Positions 1-12,300 of a stretch of DNA of 64,000 nucleotides are shown in pieces. How positions within the stretch are numbered: position 1 is the first letter of the stretch; each line of letters begins with the position of its first letter. Position numbers and translations under genes: made by a program. The stretch is from contig NC_090952.1 in the NCBI RefSeq assembly GCF_040807025.1, positions 20,891,068 to 20,955,067 on the forward strand, read 5' to 3'. The notes below the pieces were generated by a model. The model ran no database searches. It worked only from the letters and a program-made list of their open reading frames with translations, and was not told where the DNA came from. This DNA comes from Struthio camelus. Taxonomy: Eukaryota; Chordata; Aves; Struthioniformes; Struthionidae.

Positions 1-1937
1 AAAACCCACAATACTCCATGTATCAATATTCCGATTCCTGTTTTAGATCCTAGTTCAGTTATGGTAATGCAATACTCAAGAATTTCTTTAAGCTTCATTT
101 AAGCTTGCATCATCATCATACACTGGCTAAAGCAATTCAAATGAAATTTGTGGCCAAGTTGGTAATTTTTTCAAATGTCCTTTCATGGAAACCATTTCCA
201 AATTGCATCACAACCATACCAACAAACTTCCCGTCAGAGTATTAAGTTGGTTCATTTGCAGCATATCTGCTACCTTGTCAAAGTCAAGTGCCTCTGATGA
301 GTCAATCCAAATGTTGACCTTAGCCCATCCCTTCTTTAGAGAATGTTTTAAAATCCTTGTCTTTTACTCGAAATTGGAACCAAATCACCTTCAAAATCAC
401 TTCAGAAGTGCTGAAATATTCCATACAAAATTTTTTGCCCGTCCACTTAGTGATCTACACTTCCTTGGCAAACAGACTATACTCAAGAGCCTTTCACGGC
501 TTTATCCAATGTCACTCGTCAGTTTAGACACCTGCTTCAAGGAGGCAAAAAGTCCTTGTGTTTTAAGGCCTATTAACTTAATACAAATGTCACTACTCTG
601 TTCGGAGGCTCTCCTTTCTATTAACTTGTGCAGCCAGTTAATTCATCTTGTTATACAATTCTGCCTGCCACCTGGGAATGACTACAACTCCTGAAACACA
701 CCAGGCCATATTGCTCAAGATTTTTTTCTTGATTTCAGACTAATATAATTTTATTAAAAAGAACTTACCAAGCTGTGTTCAAATATCAAAAGTCCCTTGC
801 CAAGTCTAGAAGTTCCGAAGTATTTGAATGCTACCGTAAACGCACACTAATACTAGCTTTGTTTTTTTTCCAATTTCATTTATTCCTTCAAAAGGACTTT
901 AAGCTACAAGAAATATGGAGTTCCACGACATAGCTTACAGTGATTCGATATAGAAAAGCACAATTAAAAAGAGATTAGCGTTCTGCCATGATGAATCACC
1001 CATTTTTCAAGAGTACTCTCCTAGTAAGTCAATAGTATTTTATTTACCTATTTCACTATTAAATTCTCAAAGCCATGTTTTGCCTCAGTGATTAAGAATG
1101 TATTTTTCCGTGCAGAGGGCTTCTATACTTATTTTTCTTGTCCAGCTACTCAACTCCAAAATAAAATCATAAGGTCATTCACAAAGGTCTGAACGTTGTC
1201 TTATAGAAGGATATTCCTCTTCTGTTTTCTAAGTATTTCTGCGTATCCTTGGTTCTGAACATTCTTAAGCTTGAGAGTTAACCAAATAGAAAAGAGTTCA
1301 CTACCTTTGAAAGGTGTACCCTGCTACAGCAACATCACTGAATCAGTACTGTATTTCCCTTTCATATTTGTATCTTCAGGCAGACATGTAAATAGTTTAC
1401 TTTAATCACTTCAATTGCCTGTATCTAGACTATTCCACATCTAGCCCTTATCTACAGTTTAAGATCACTTTTATACAACCTCTGAGAGTCACTCTTGATG
1501 GTTTGGGTCTCATTCTTCATCTCAGTTCACTGTCCTTCTCATCTAGAGAAATATGACTTTACCTCACTTGTGTGCTTTTATAATGTCATTTGCCAATCTC
1601 TTAGGCTCTGTTACCCACCTATCACTGCTTCCCTTCTCTAATCACAAGTACAAGCATACATTGAGGATTATTTATACATATTCTGTCTACTTTCAAGTCT
1701 CTAATATGCTCTCATCTATTTTTCAGCACCAAAATGATGTTTGTTTCCCCCAGCCTCTTTTACAGTCTCTCAAGTTATCTCCCATGATTTGAAGGGGATA
1801 CTCATAAATCTTCCACAAAACCACACATTTACAACCCTCAAAATTTTGATTTTTTGCTGTGCTTATGAGAAGTTCGAATGTAGCTAAGATGCTGGAAGTG
1901 GACTGAAAACCAGCTAAACTACCAGGATCAGACAGTT
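1..1937. other. Non-coding AT-rich DNA
   Basis: No exon, RNA gene or repeat recognised. An uninterrupted plus-strand frame of 169 codons (185-694) has no domain-like content. The opposite strand has short protein-like stretches broken by stops (see rejected items). Confidence 0.6.
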
Positions 1938-2360
1938 GTGATGAGTAACACAAAGTCCAGTCAGAGGCCAGTCACTGGCAGTGTGCCCCAGAGGTCAATA
2001 CTGGGGCCAATACTATTTAATACTTTATCCCAACATCCAGGTTGTGAAAGAGAGTGCATCCTCAGCAAGTTCGCAGATGACACAAAACCAGGAGGAGTGG
2101 TTGACAGACCAGATGGGTGCACTGCCATTCAGAGGAACCTCAACAAGCTGGAGAAATGGGCTGACAGGAACCTCACAAAAGTTCAACAAAGGGGAGTGCA
2201 GAGTCCTGCACCTGGAGAGGAATAACCCCAAGGGGGTGCATCAGCGTGCTTCAGTACACGCTAGCAGCCGGCTGGCTGGAAGGCAGCTTGGATAAAAAAA
2301 ACCTGTGGCATCCTGGTGGGCACCAAGTTGAACATGATCCAGCAATGTGCCTTGCATGTA
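1938..2360 (+). mobile_element. CR1-family LINE fragment, reverse-transcriptase part, degraded
   Basis: The translation shows the typical CR1 reverse-transcriptase series: GSVPQRSILGPILFN, then LSKFADDTK (the FADD catalytic box at 2070-2081), then NKLEKWADRNL and, in a different frame, FNKGECRVLHLERNNP. The frame changes near 2175-2180, and a stop follows at about 2223 in the first frame. Further 3' the DNA still resembles CR1 (the GTTGAACATGATCCAGCAATGTGCC part), but the usual 3' end is not seen. It is a 5'- and 3'-truncated dead copy in plus orientation and supports an avian or other sauropsid source. Confidence 0.9.
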
Positions 2361-5300
2361 AGTGGAAACCCACCATAAGGGCTGGAAATTGCTATGGAGA
2401 TTAGCATCTAAGTAAGACTTTTAAACATACACTCAACACCATCAGCAGAAAAACCAATCTTCTGCTTGTCACTGCAGGGTAATAGCAACATAAGAAAAAG
2501 GGCAGAAGACACAGCTGAAACTAGAGCCCTGAGTAAAGATACTCAATCTCTTTGGACCTCAGGGGAGCCAACTTGAGTAGCCTCTCAGTAGCTAAGACTG
2601 ATTTACCATAAGAACTTAAGTTTCAAGAGGTAAGAAAAGGTCTCTTACTGAGCTATTTATTTATCTGTACCTATACAGGTGAAGGATCTGTACCCTGTAA
2701 CAGTACACGTGATAGAGGCAAAACAGCATCGTTTAAGGAACAAACAAACCGTGACATAAACACAGAAGTCTCTTCAACACTTGAAAGAATATCCTAAGCT
2801 TGACAATAAGAGGCTCTCATATACAAGACAGTCTCACATTATACGAAGCGTATGTGTAAAGCTTTTATTAATTAGAACAGAGATACAGATAATGTACCAC
2901 AGATGAATACCATGCATTTTTTCCTGTTACTTTACATACTGTGACTGACCAGAGAGCTGAGTGCTTTTGGACTACCTCACAGCATGAGTCTTTATGCCCT
3001 GAAATACTTTGAAATTAACTGAGCACTTAAACTCTCAAAAATTAAGCTGAAAAATAAGCCAGTTTTAAATGTCATTCAGAAGGCTGTATGGATCACGGGT
3101 TCTACCCTGGATAAATGTCTTCCTTGCACTATTCAAATACTTGATTGCATGCTCTTTGTAAGGTACTGCTAATACTTAGTGGCAATGTTATTAGTAGACA
3201 TGAAGTGGCTTAAAATATTAATGGATTTAGTGTCCTTTCCCTTTACGAAAACTGACTGATGTGATTTTAGTCACTTTATAAGAGAAAGCTATTCTGTGAT
3301 GCAGGTAAGGGACTTAATCCTTCCTGTGCAAGAGATTGTAATTAGAATCCTCTTACTTCAGTCCTAAGCATAGGCTGCTGTTTTAAAGAGTGTTATTGTT
3401 GCATGCTTCACCATATAACAATACTCTCTTACTCTCTGTACTCTCTTATTGTCTGTGGGTCAGCCAGTAGAGGGAAGCATCACATTCCCAAATCCAATAC
3501 ATTACAACGTTACTGTAATTCACCACTACAAGTCTGAACCTTTCGTGATTCCAATAAAAAATACTTTCCTAATTGAGCCTTTTTGAAGCTGTGACTCATT
3601 TACATGGGACATCATAGATGCAAAAAGTACCAAAAAATGCTGCAGTTCTCTCATCAAGTGATGTTTTATGTTGGAGCTTGTTAAAGTATTACTGCACGAG
3701 GAAGGAACTATCCAGTGCTTTTCTGTCTTCATCGTAAACTTGGAATTTGAAAGTATAATCAAGGTACATACATTCTTTTAAAATATTCTGAAGCAGCTAA
3801 TTCTGTTCAGAAATTGCTTGGAGTAAGAATTAGTAGACTGTGTTGATACATGTATTTTCTAAAGCAATACCTGACCTTACACACTGCCTAGACTACTGTA
3901 ATACCGCTTTTCTAGAATTTGTGAAAATCCTTTCAATCCCTAGCATTTTCATTTTGGTCTGTTGCTTAAAATATTTGTCCTCATCAAGACAGTAAGTTCC
4001 CCACATACTAGCTGCCCTATCAGTAAAGCTAGGGGGTTTGATGCACCTCTGTACCTCACTTCCAAATTAATCACTTGTCACATTATAAAGTTAGAAGATT
4101 CCAAGCCACCTGTCATTTCATACAACACCAGAACTTTAACGTCAACCTGAAATTTTTATTAGGCAATCAACATACATAATACAAAAATACTTTTGGCAAA
4201 GATTACCACATGCCAGTTCTCAGCTCATTCAAGCTTACTTAATATATTGGCAGGCAGTTTAAAAAACACCTGCTGCATTATTTTTATGCTAAGGAAGGCA
4301 TGACAGCATGACTACTTAAGTCATGTTTTCATTGTAATGAAAAGTGGAAGGAAAAAAAAAAAAGAAAACACATACAAACACTGCTGCATTCTCATAGCAA
4401 TGCCTAGGCAGCTCATCAACTGTTCAATAGCAAGTAAGATCTTAATATACCTCTCAACTGCCAGTTGTGCTTATATTTGACCAGGAATATTCATTTTAAT
4501 TTCTTGTTCTCTGCCTTAATTTACCACCAGAAGCTGCAGATAATTTGAAGGTAAAGTCCTTCAGTTTCCTGTACTGAACACAGCTTGGGGCATTTACCTC
4601 CTCACGCTTTAGCTCAAAGTTAAACCAAGCCAATTTCCTTGAGGAGACTTCCTGTTTTGCTTTTCTTCATCCAAAAATCTAAAAAGAATGCTATTAAGAA
4701 AGTTTGTTTTTTAAGTACAGAAAAGTTAATCAGGCTTAAACAGGTACAGAAAAATTGCACAAAGAATGTGCAGTTCCACTTCAAACTTTCTGATGGTCTT
4801 ATCACAGGCTGATATAAAAGCAAATGACCTTTGTTTTAACAGCTTTAGGAAGATGTATTCATTCAACAATAGATTAAGCAGTAGAATTAGAAAGGGGGCA
4901 GGGGAAGCAGATTAACAGCTGAACAAATGTTGGTGTTTAAAGGCTCTTATCATGGAGTTTGAGAAGCACTGCATTTTGCAGCAACTTGGTGTCTTAGTCT
5001 GACTGAAAAAAATCATTCTAATAATGAATATTATCACGTAATAAAGCTATCATACCTAAAAAAGCAGCAACACAATTCAAGGAGAAGTCAAACTGAGGCT
5101 AATGCCCTATTTTAAGATACAGAAGTCTCAGCTTTTCCAAAGCCTTCATTTTCCCAGAAAGGCTAATATTTGATGCATAACTATATAGCATTACAAGGGG
5201 GAGGACACGTGGATTTTAGCATTAGAAACCCTCTTCTGACCCAATGCAACCCTAATATTTTGTTCTGTATTCACACCTGCAATTAATGTTCTCTGCAACT

Positions 5301-8181
5301 TCTTGTTTGGGAACACTGGAAAAAGCTGCACCAGCTTTAATAAGCTGTAGAGAGGAAAGGTGGTGCAGCTTGTTCCCCCACTAATTTCATTTGCCTTTTA
5401 CTTCAAATAAAATAGGAAGAGCTTACACCATCTACCACACGGCAAAAGAAAAACTTAGATGTACTCTCCTTTCTCAGTGCCCCCCAAAACTGCAAAAAGA
5501 GACAAAGTCACCTCAATTTTCTCTAAGCTTATTTCTAACAAACTTCACATACCACAGACAGGTGAGCATTTCTTTATTACTCTGCTAATAGATTGCCTAC
5601 AAATAATATGTTTAGGGGTCATACTGCCAATGATCTGCCGAAAACCTTCGGTGATAAGTGAGACTAGATAAAATGAATCACAACTCAATAACAATACAAG
5701 TCCAAAGGTAATTCTCTTTTGTACTGTGATGATTTGTATTCTCTGCTAAGAAAGTCAAATCAAGCCAGCATTGTTTTTAATATACATGGAAGCTTAAATG
5801 GTCATTATTTGCTTTATGGACCTTTTTGAGATTTAAAAAGCTGTTGTCCCAAAGATTTCTGTCCCCAGTTTTTGCTGACAATCCATAGTCTTTTGCTTGC
5901 TTACAACAGACAGAAACCATAATTAGGCTTAAAGTAATAAATTCCTTGTCCTCAATATGAAGAATTAAATTACCAGTTCATAAGACTGTACTACTGAGTC
6001 AATTTCATTAAGTGTTCTTTACAAAACTCCCTTTAAAATAACTTAAAAAGAGCAGTTAAAAAAAAAAAGCATCAAAGAAAGCACTGACTCAAGGGATGAT
6101 TTAGTCCTCCCTAGTTCTTTCTTCCTAGAGTTGTTCAAGCAAGTTATTGCACTGCCCTCCATGTGCATTGGTATATTTAAAAAAGAATGCTGCAGTGCTC
6201 AGTCTCAGACAACAGTTAGTTTAGTGTGGCTAAGCGTTAACCCTTTAGGTCCATAAAGCAAGCACATTTATTTTCAGACAGGTTTAATGAGTTAGATAAG
6301 GGCATTTTTTTTACTCATTATAATATTGTCTTGCAAACCTTCTATAGATTTATTACTAGAGAATTTTTCCTTCTATTCTCAAACAAAAAAAAAAAGGGGG
6401 GGGGAAGTTTTCCTTTGTCATTCATTCCTTCTAACACATGAAATTTGACTGGTAATCTTTAACCCGCTGTTGACTCAGAACATCCAGCTAACACTTGTAC
6501 CAAAACACATCTCCATTCTCAGCTGCTTAGCAATAAGCACGAGCTGCAACTGAATGTACAAGATGAGCTTTTGTTCAGTTTTCATTCATTTTATTATTGG
6601 ATTGAAAAGAAAGTCAGCTTTCCTTGCAGACTGCTCATCATTTTTAATAGCTCATTAAAACACCTGATAAAACTTTTTTGTCTAGTCTCCCAGAGAAGAA
6701 ATGCTGTACTACAAGACAGCAGAGGATACCTATCCATTTCTGTTTTGTAGTATAGCATGTATCTGAGGATTTTCTATCCCCTACTGATTAAATTTGATTC
6801 ACTTACTAAGCCACCAAAAAACACTCCCAACTCCCCCCACCTAACTTTCAAGTATTGCAAGCAGAAGTTACTGCGATTTCTTATCATGCACCATTATGGC
6901 TGACATCCTTTGTACTACTACTTTAAGGATTCTTCTCAGCTCCAATGCTGGTTAAGGATACGAAGAGACATACACTAGAGGAGTTGCAAGGATTGGGACA
7001 ACAGAAATAGGTAATTTTGCTGATGCTTAAGAGTAAAAATAAATCCACACAGCTTTATCTCATTGCATTCCCTACAGAATCCAATGTCTGTCACATGAGA
7101 TCTTTCAGTTATTTAGCTTCAGTTAATCAGTTGTTTTACTCTTTCCACACTATTTGGACAAAGAAACTATGAGGCATTGTCCAATACATCTTACTCTCCA
7201 TGTTATCACTGTATATATTACAAAGTGCAGAAATCACAGTAAGATGGGGGTGAAGCAGTTTACTGCTTCACATTAACTTTGTTAATGTGAGTGTAAATAG
7301 AGTGCAGTGAAAATTATGGTAAATTCAGTCTGCGGATAGTTTTCTTTTATGTGGACACACTGCTTTCCAGTGTGGAAGTCATATCTTAGAAGGGTAACTC
7401 TGAGTCAGGAAGCCTAGCTACCTGCATTCAACAACCAAGCATAGCTCGAGTGTGAAAGCTTCAAAAAGCACTTATTCTATCTGCAAAATTTGTGAGCAAA
7501 GCTAATGACACTACTACTTCAGGCTACTTAATTATTAAGCTGTACTGAGCAAAAGAGCTGTTAGACTAACAGACATCAGTATGTGGATACTTTTGTGCTG
7601 TTGCATGGTTCTTAATACTGTTTTAAAGTCTGGAAGAAAGTGCAAGAAGAGTAAGCCTTCTCAACATCTAGCCACAAACCACTTCTAGCCCAAGAAGGCC
7701 GTATATCTGTAACTGTATTTAGTTGAGGTATGACAATTCAGATGACTTCTGTTACCATGCCTCTCATTAAGTGTGCCACAGCAGGGAAAACAGCAGAATT
7801 CCTGCTTTAGAGCGTAGCACAGATGCATGCTTTTCTGAACTCTGCAGAACTGCTCTGCAAACTTGAAAAATTCAACAGAAGCACAAAACCAGAAATAATT
7901 TGGAACACAACTGCAGTCAAGTTCTAGTAATGACAGACAGCTGTTTTCAATATCTAAACCACTAGACTAGGAAGACAAATTTGTTGCAACTAAGTTCCAC
8001 AAATTATATTATTGCTAGCTGTTTCCCCAGACCTAATCTCTACTGATGATTTAAAGCTCCACTGCAGTCATTACACCATAGTCATACTGTAAACTCAAGT
8101 ACACAGAGTTCAAAATCGCTACAAACTGGGGATGGGGGGCAGAAGACAGACCAATATTAAGTTAAAAAACAGATTTCTCCT
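2361..8181. other. Non-coding intergenic DNA
   Basis: AT-rich sequence with short homopolymers, such as an A11-G9 junction at 6385-6404, and a paired hairpin at 7251-7290. No coding exon or RNA gene was recognised. Confidence 0.6.
7251..7290. repeat. Two adjoining perfect inverted repeats
   Basis: TGAAGCAGT-TT-ACTGCTTCA at 7251-7270 is followed by TCACATTAAC-TTT-GTTAATGTGA at 7268-7290. The two hairpins have perfect 9- and 10-bp arms and share the TCA at 7268-7270. Confidence 0.8.
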
Positions 8182-8236
8182 TGTCACAGTCTAAATAAGC
8201 AGAACAGCCACACCACTTTAAAGGTATACTGGATGA

Positions 8237-8242
8237 TTTATT
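8237..8242 (-). terminator. PolyA signal of the putative LTR
   Basis: AATAAA on the minus strand within GGTTCAATAAATCATCC, about 55 bp before the inferred 3' end of the LTR. Confidence 0.4.
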
Positions 8243-8976
8243 GAACCATAATGGTTAAACAAGTTCAAGGGTGGGGGTATAAAGGTCTTACTTTGATGGA
8301 TAAATTTACAACAGCACAAATAACAAGAAACTTACCTACTAACAATTAACAGCTTAATAACACTAATTATATTGAACTATGTGCAAGTATTTACAAGGAG
8401 CTTCCTATAGATGCAAAGTTTGGCAATTACTGGGGGGGAAAATCTGACAAAAGTGTAGTACAGAGGACATAAAATCCCAACACTCAGGTAAGCAAACACC
8501 AAATAAGAAACAAGTGGTTCAAATGAAAAAACAAAAGAGTAACCCCTGTCAAGCCACACCCAGGAGATGTGCTCCTATAGTAAGAGACTGCAGAATGATG
8601 TCAAGGTGCACCCAGCAAGCATGCTCTCCCAAGGCCAGAGACCATTGGGTTCACAGAAGCTACAGGAACTGATCCTATAATAACTCTCAGGGAGCAGCAA
8701 TTAACTCACAGGTTCCTTGCGAGCAGAGGGCCACTCACCAAGGTGGTGGTGATAGGATCCTAGACCTTCTTCATCCAGTGTCCCAAACCACGGGGTCAAG
8801 TCTTGGAGCTGAGTGAGTCCACTGATCTTCTCCAGCAGTCCAGCTACTTCAGGTCCAGTGCTCTTCAGCTGGGCTCTGTTACATGGTGACTTCAGCTCCT
8901 TGCCCAGCAACAACTGCCCTACCTCATCCCTTCTCTTCCTCCAGCTCAACTCCCAGGCAAGGGTAACATCACCGCT

Positions 8977-8984
8977 CTTTTATA
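8977..8984 (-). promoter_or_regulatory. TATA box of the putative LTR
   Basis: TATAAAAG on the minus strand, about 54 bp downstream of a CCAAT motif in CTGACCAATCAG. A start site would be expected near 8950 on the minus strand. Confidence 0.45.
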
Positions 8985-9302
8985 GCCAAATTGAATTCTG
9001 GGCATGGTCATAAAGGTTTTTTTTGTAGAGGTTCCTGATTGGTCAGTTTCTGATCCTTTTTGATGACCAACAATGAGTTCTAGAACATTCTAATGATTGA
9101 CAGCTAGCACCTGTTATTATCATCACATGGTGTCTCCCCTCCAATCGCCCTCCATCCCTATGGCTGGAATCTGCCAAGAACAAGTCTGCCCAGGTGGGGT
9201 GGAATAGAGGGCAGTCTAATAGCTAACAGGTCTACCCATTCTCGCCTATGGAAGGCAGGGAGGTGTTGAACCACTATGGTTGCCTCAGTATGAACCATTA
9301 CA

Positions 9303-12300
9303 GTCTCCAGCTGTGCACAACAGTCAATATATTCTTATACAGAAGTACACAGCAATATCCTTCATAAATTACTTTTGTAGCTTTTTTCTCCAGTTAAGTA
9401 ATTGTGGATGTTTTTATACAAAGCCTGGTTTCCTGTTTCACCATCTCTTCCTCACTAACAGAGCCTCAAAAGACATAAATCACAATGTTATCCATGAATC
9501 ATTATTAGCTCTAATGTCTTCTCTCCACACTTGGGAAACGATGCAGTGGTTTCAAGTTACTGTTATCCATTATAGTATATTGAGACTTGTACAAGTATGC
9601 ATTGGATCTATGCATGTTAAAACAAGGGAAAAAAAAGCCAACATTCCCTCCCCACCGAAACACCATCCTTTTTGTTATTTAATTTTATATTCTTAGCTTG
9701 CAAAGTTCCAGGGTCTTGACTTTAAAATCTGGGAAAACTTGAAGACACACGTGAAAATTATGATAAGCGATGATAAGTGGTGGTATGTTACACAAAAGGC
9801 CTAATGCAGGCTGTTGTCATCTGTTTCTTTATGCAGTTCTGTGCCATACAGAGGGCTCAGCTGCTCTGTAGGAAGACTGATTTCCAAGTGAGTCTGTTTG
9901 GATCCAAGTTAAAGTTTAATGAAGAGAGCTATCTAGTGCCATGGCCACGGTATTTCAATATCTAGGATTCTCTATCACCTTAGCAACTGGCACTGATGTT
10001 ATTTTAGACATCATCATCTCTCTTTTCTAAGATTAAATTTAATTTCCTGCATTCAAATTTAAGACTTTCTGAGGATAGGCTATCATGCACCTCATGAGAT
10101 CTTCATTTTGTCCCCAGGCAATACATAATACAGACAAAGCATCAATAATTAAGAGGAACTATGAAATCACGTAACTGTTACGTACTAAAGTGAGTAAATC
10201 TTTATAGATCTACTTCCATTTCCAAGTAGGCCTTGACGGACCTACCTCCTACTCCAAGAGCATGTGTTATAAGCTACATATTCAAACACATCAACCGAAG
10301 TATGTAGGTGCTTAGTTTGTAAAGGACTTAAAGTACAAAGAAGGAAGAATTATTTTCAAGGAGATTCATCTGATGGCTGTAAAAATGGCTTATTTTCCAG
10401 TTTAGAAAAGCCAGAGTTTGTGTACAGAACTATATCCACACAGGTAGTACTGTTAGTTTACTTCAGCACTACAAACACACTCTTCTGACTCATGTGCTTA
10501 CTCCCAAAATTTATTTCTCACTATGTAGAAACTGAACTTCTGTTTTGCATAGGTAAAAGTCACACGCAGAATTTCTTCAGCAGAAATCAGTGTTCTCTGT
10601 GTAGAAGATAAATGTGGATAACACACACACACACCTTCCTGCCTCTTCAATACAGAGATGTTTTTGTTATCCACATATACCTCCCTTCAAAGATATACGG
10701 CAAGACCTCTCCAAAAGTACACATTCTGGAAAATACAGTAGGTTAGTAACATATATTTTAACTGTGATCATTGAGTAGTCTTCAACTATCAAGAGAATTT
10801 CTAGGAAGCTTTCATAGGAGTCTCAGTTTAGTCTTTAACTTGCTTGTTGAATTTAAAAAAAAACCTAAAGAGGCAATACTTTTTCATTTCTTAATTTGTG
10901 ATTTATTTCTACTCTGGCCTTCAGAAAAGTAGAGATGTTTCTTCATCTAATTACCACGTGCCCCTACTAGGCTCTGAAATAAGATACTTTTTTATTTCCC
11001 CTTGTTAGAACATCTGCATTTTTCCTAAGGAAAGAAGAGTTTTGGAAGCATTTGGTGCTTGTTGCATCCTCACGAAAAGGAGAATCCAGAGAAAGTTCTC
11101 TTTCATTGAATTGCTGATGTAATTGTAACTTCCATTTTAACATTTACTTACAGATCAGCAAGGAAAGACATTAAATAAAAGTGAAAAGTCTTTTGCTACC
11201 CAAGCTTGGTTAAAGGCCAGTCAGCAAACACTCAACTGTGAGTCAGTTTTCATGATCTGTTCATGAACATCATGCAACTGGAGAAACTGAAAATTACAGG
11301 TTTGTAGCCCCTAACTCCTGGCCAATCTCCACACGTAAATTACGGTCCAGGAAAAATGAGCTGACTTTCTAGTCTGCAGAGTAAGCTGACGTATCAGAAA
11401 ATGTAAGTTCTTTTTGTTTGCTTTTCAAGACTCTCTTTAGTAGCCTATTTAAAAAAAAAAAAACCCACAAAACCAAAAGCAAAACCCAAAAGCCAGCTTT
11501 GTTCTGTGCTAACATCCGCCTTTCATGCGGTAAGCTTCTTCATTTCTGAAGAATTAGCTGATACCTAGCCACCACAGTTGTGGGACTTCTTCATTGTTTC
11601 AACCTGTGAAGAACTGTTAGTTTTTCACTATCAGGCAATACTTAACTTTTAGAATTTAAGCTGCTTTATATGTGAAGTAATTATGTCTAACATTTCTTCT
11701 GAGGTCCTGGTTAACTTCCACCTGAAGTTGCCATAGTCAGTACTATCTTTAGTCTTCACTGTCCCAGCTAAAGTGAAAAAAAATTCTGTATATATTAAAA
11801 TGCCAGTAAATAATCCAATGTTCATAACTGCAGAATATTTTTACTACTTGAAGTTAGATATAAAGCTACTTTGTAGGAGATGTAAGCATATTTAATTGTG
11901 GTTGCTTAATTTAATTGGTTGCACTGTACCTAGGGATCATTCTGTTGGGCACTGAATTTGCCGTTTACAAGAGATCCATTTTAGAAAATTAAAGCACCTG
12001 GGACAATTTTTTTTCAGTGCAAGTTATAAATGCATGATATATAAGTGTAGATCGTATAATATTATCTAATTCAAGTTGGTGATTTGATAAGTGAATGCAG
12101 TAAAAGAGTAAATGCTAATTTTTTTTTGAATTTTCCATGTCATTAAGTAATTTTATCCTAACTACACACATGCAAAGTCAAGTTAGCATTAGAAATTATT
12201 TGATCAGCAGGGAGAAAAAGAAATTTTTTTAAACAGAGCCAGCCAGTAAGTGCAATAAATCATTTAAGCAGACATCATACATTATCCAGTTTCTGTCAAC

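Larger units (their letters stand above)
8182..9302 (-). mobile_element. Probable solo LTR of an endogenous retrovirus
   Basis: Read on the minus strand, this 1.12-kb block starts TGTAATGG and ends CTGTGACA (TG...CA termini). It carries in order a CCAAT box (9038-9042), a TATAAAAG box (8977-8984) and an AATAAA signal (8237-8242), followed by about 55 bp to the end. That order matches U3-R-U5. No primer-binding site or retroviral coding sequence follows, so a solo LTR fits best. Points against: the stretch from TATA box to polyA signal (about 740 bp) is long, and the target duplication is unclear (a shared TCTCC lies one base outside each end). The family is not identified and the ends are provisional. 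Confidence 0.5.

Noticed and set aside
185..694. 169-codon plus-strand frame, and protein-like pieces on the opposite strand (such as GLKTQGLFASLKQVSKL)
   Set aside because: The plus frame has no recognisable motif. The minus-strand pieces are short, in different frames and broken by stops; a decayed pseudogene or transposon is possible but I cannot name a parent.
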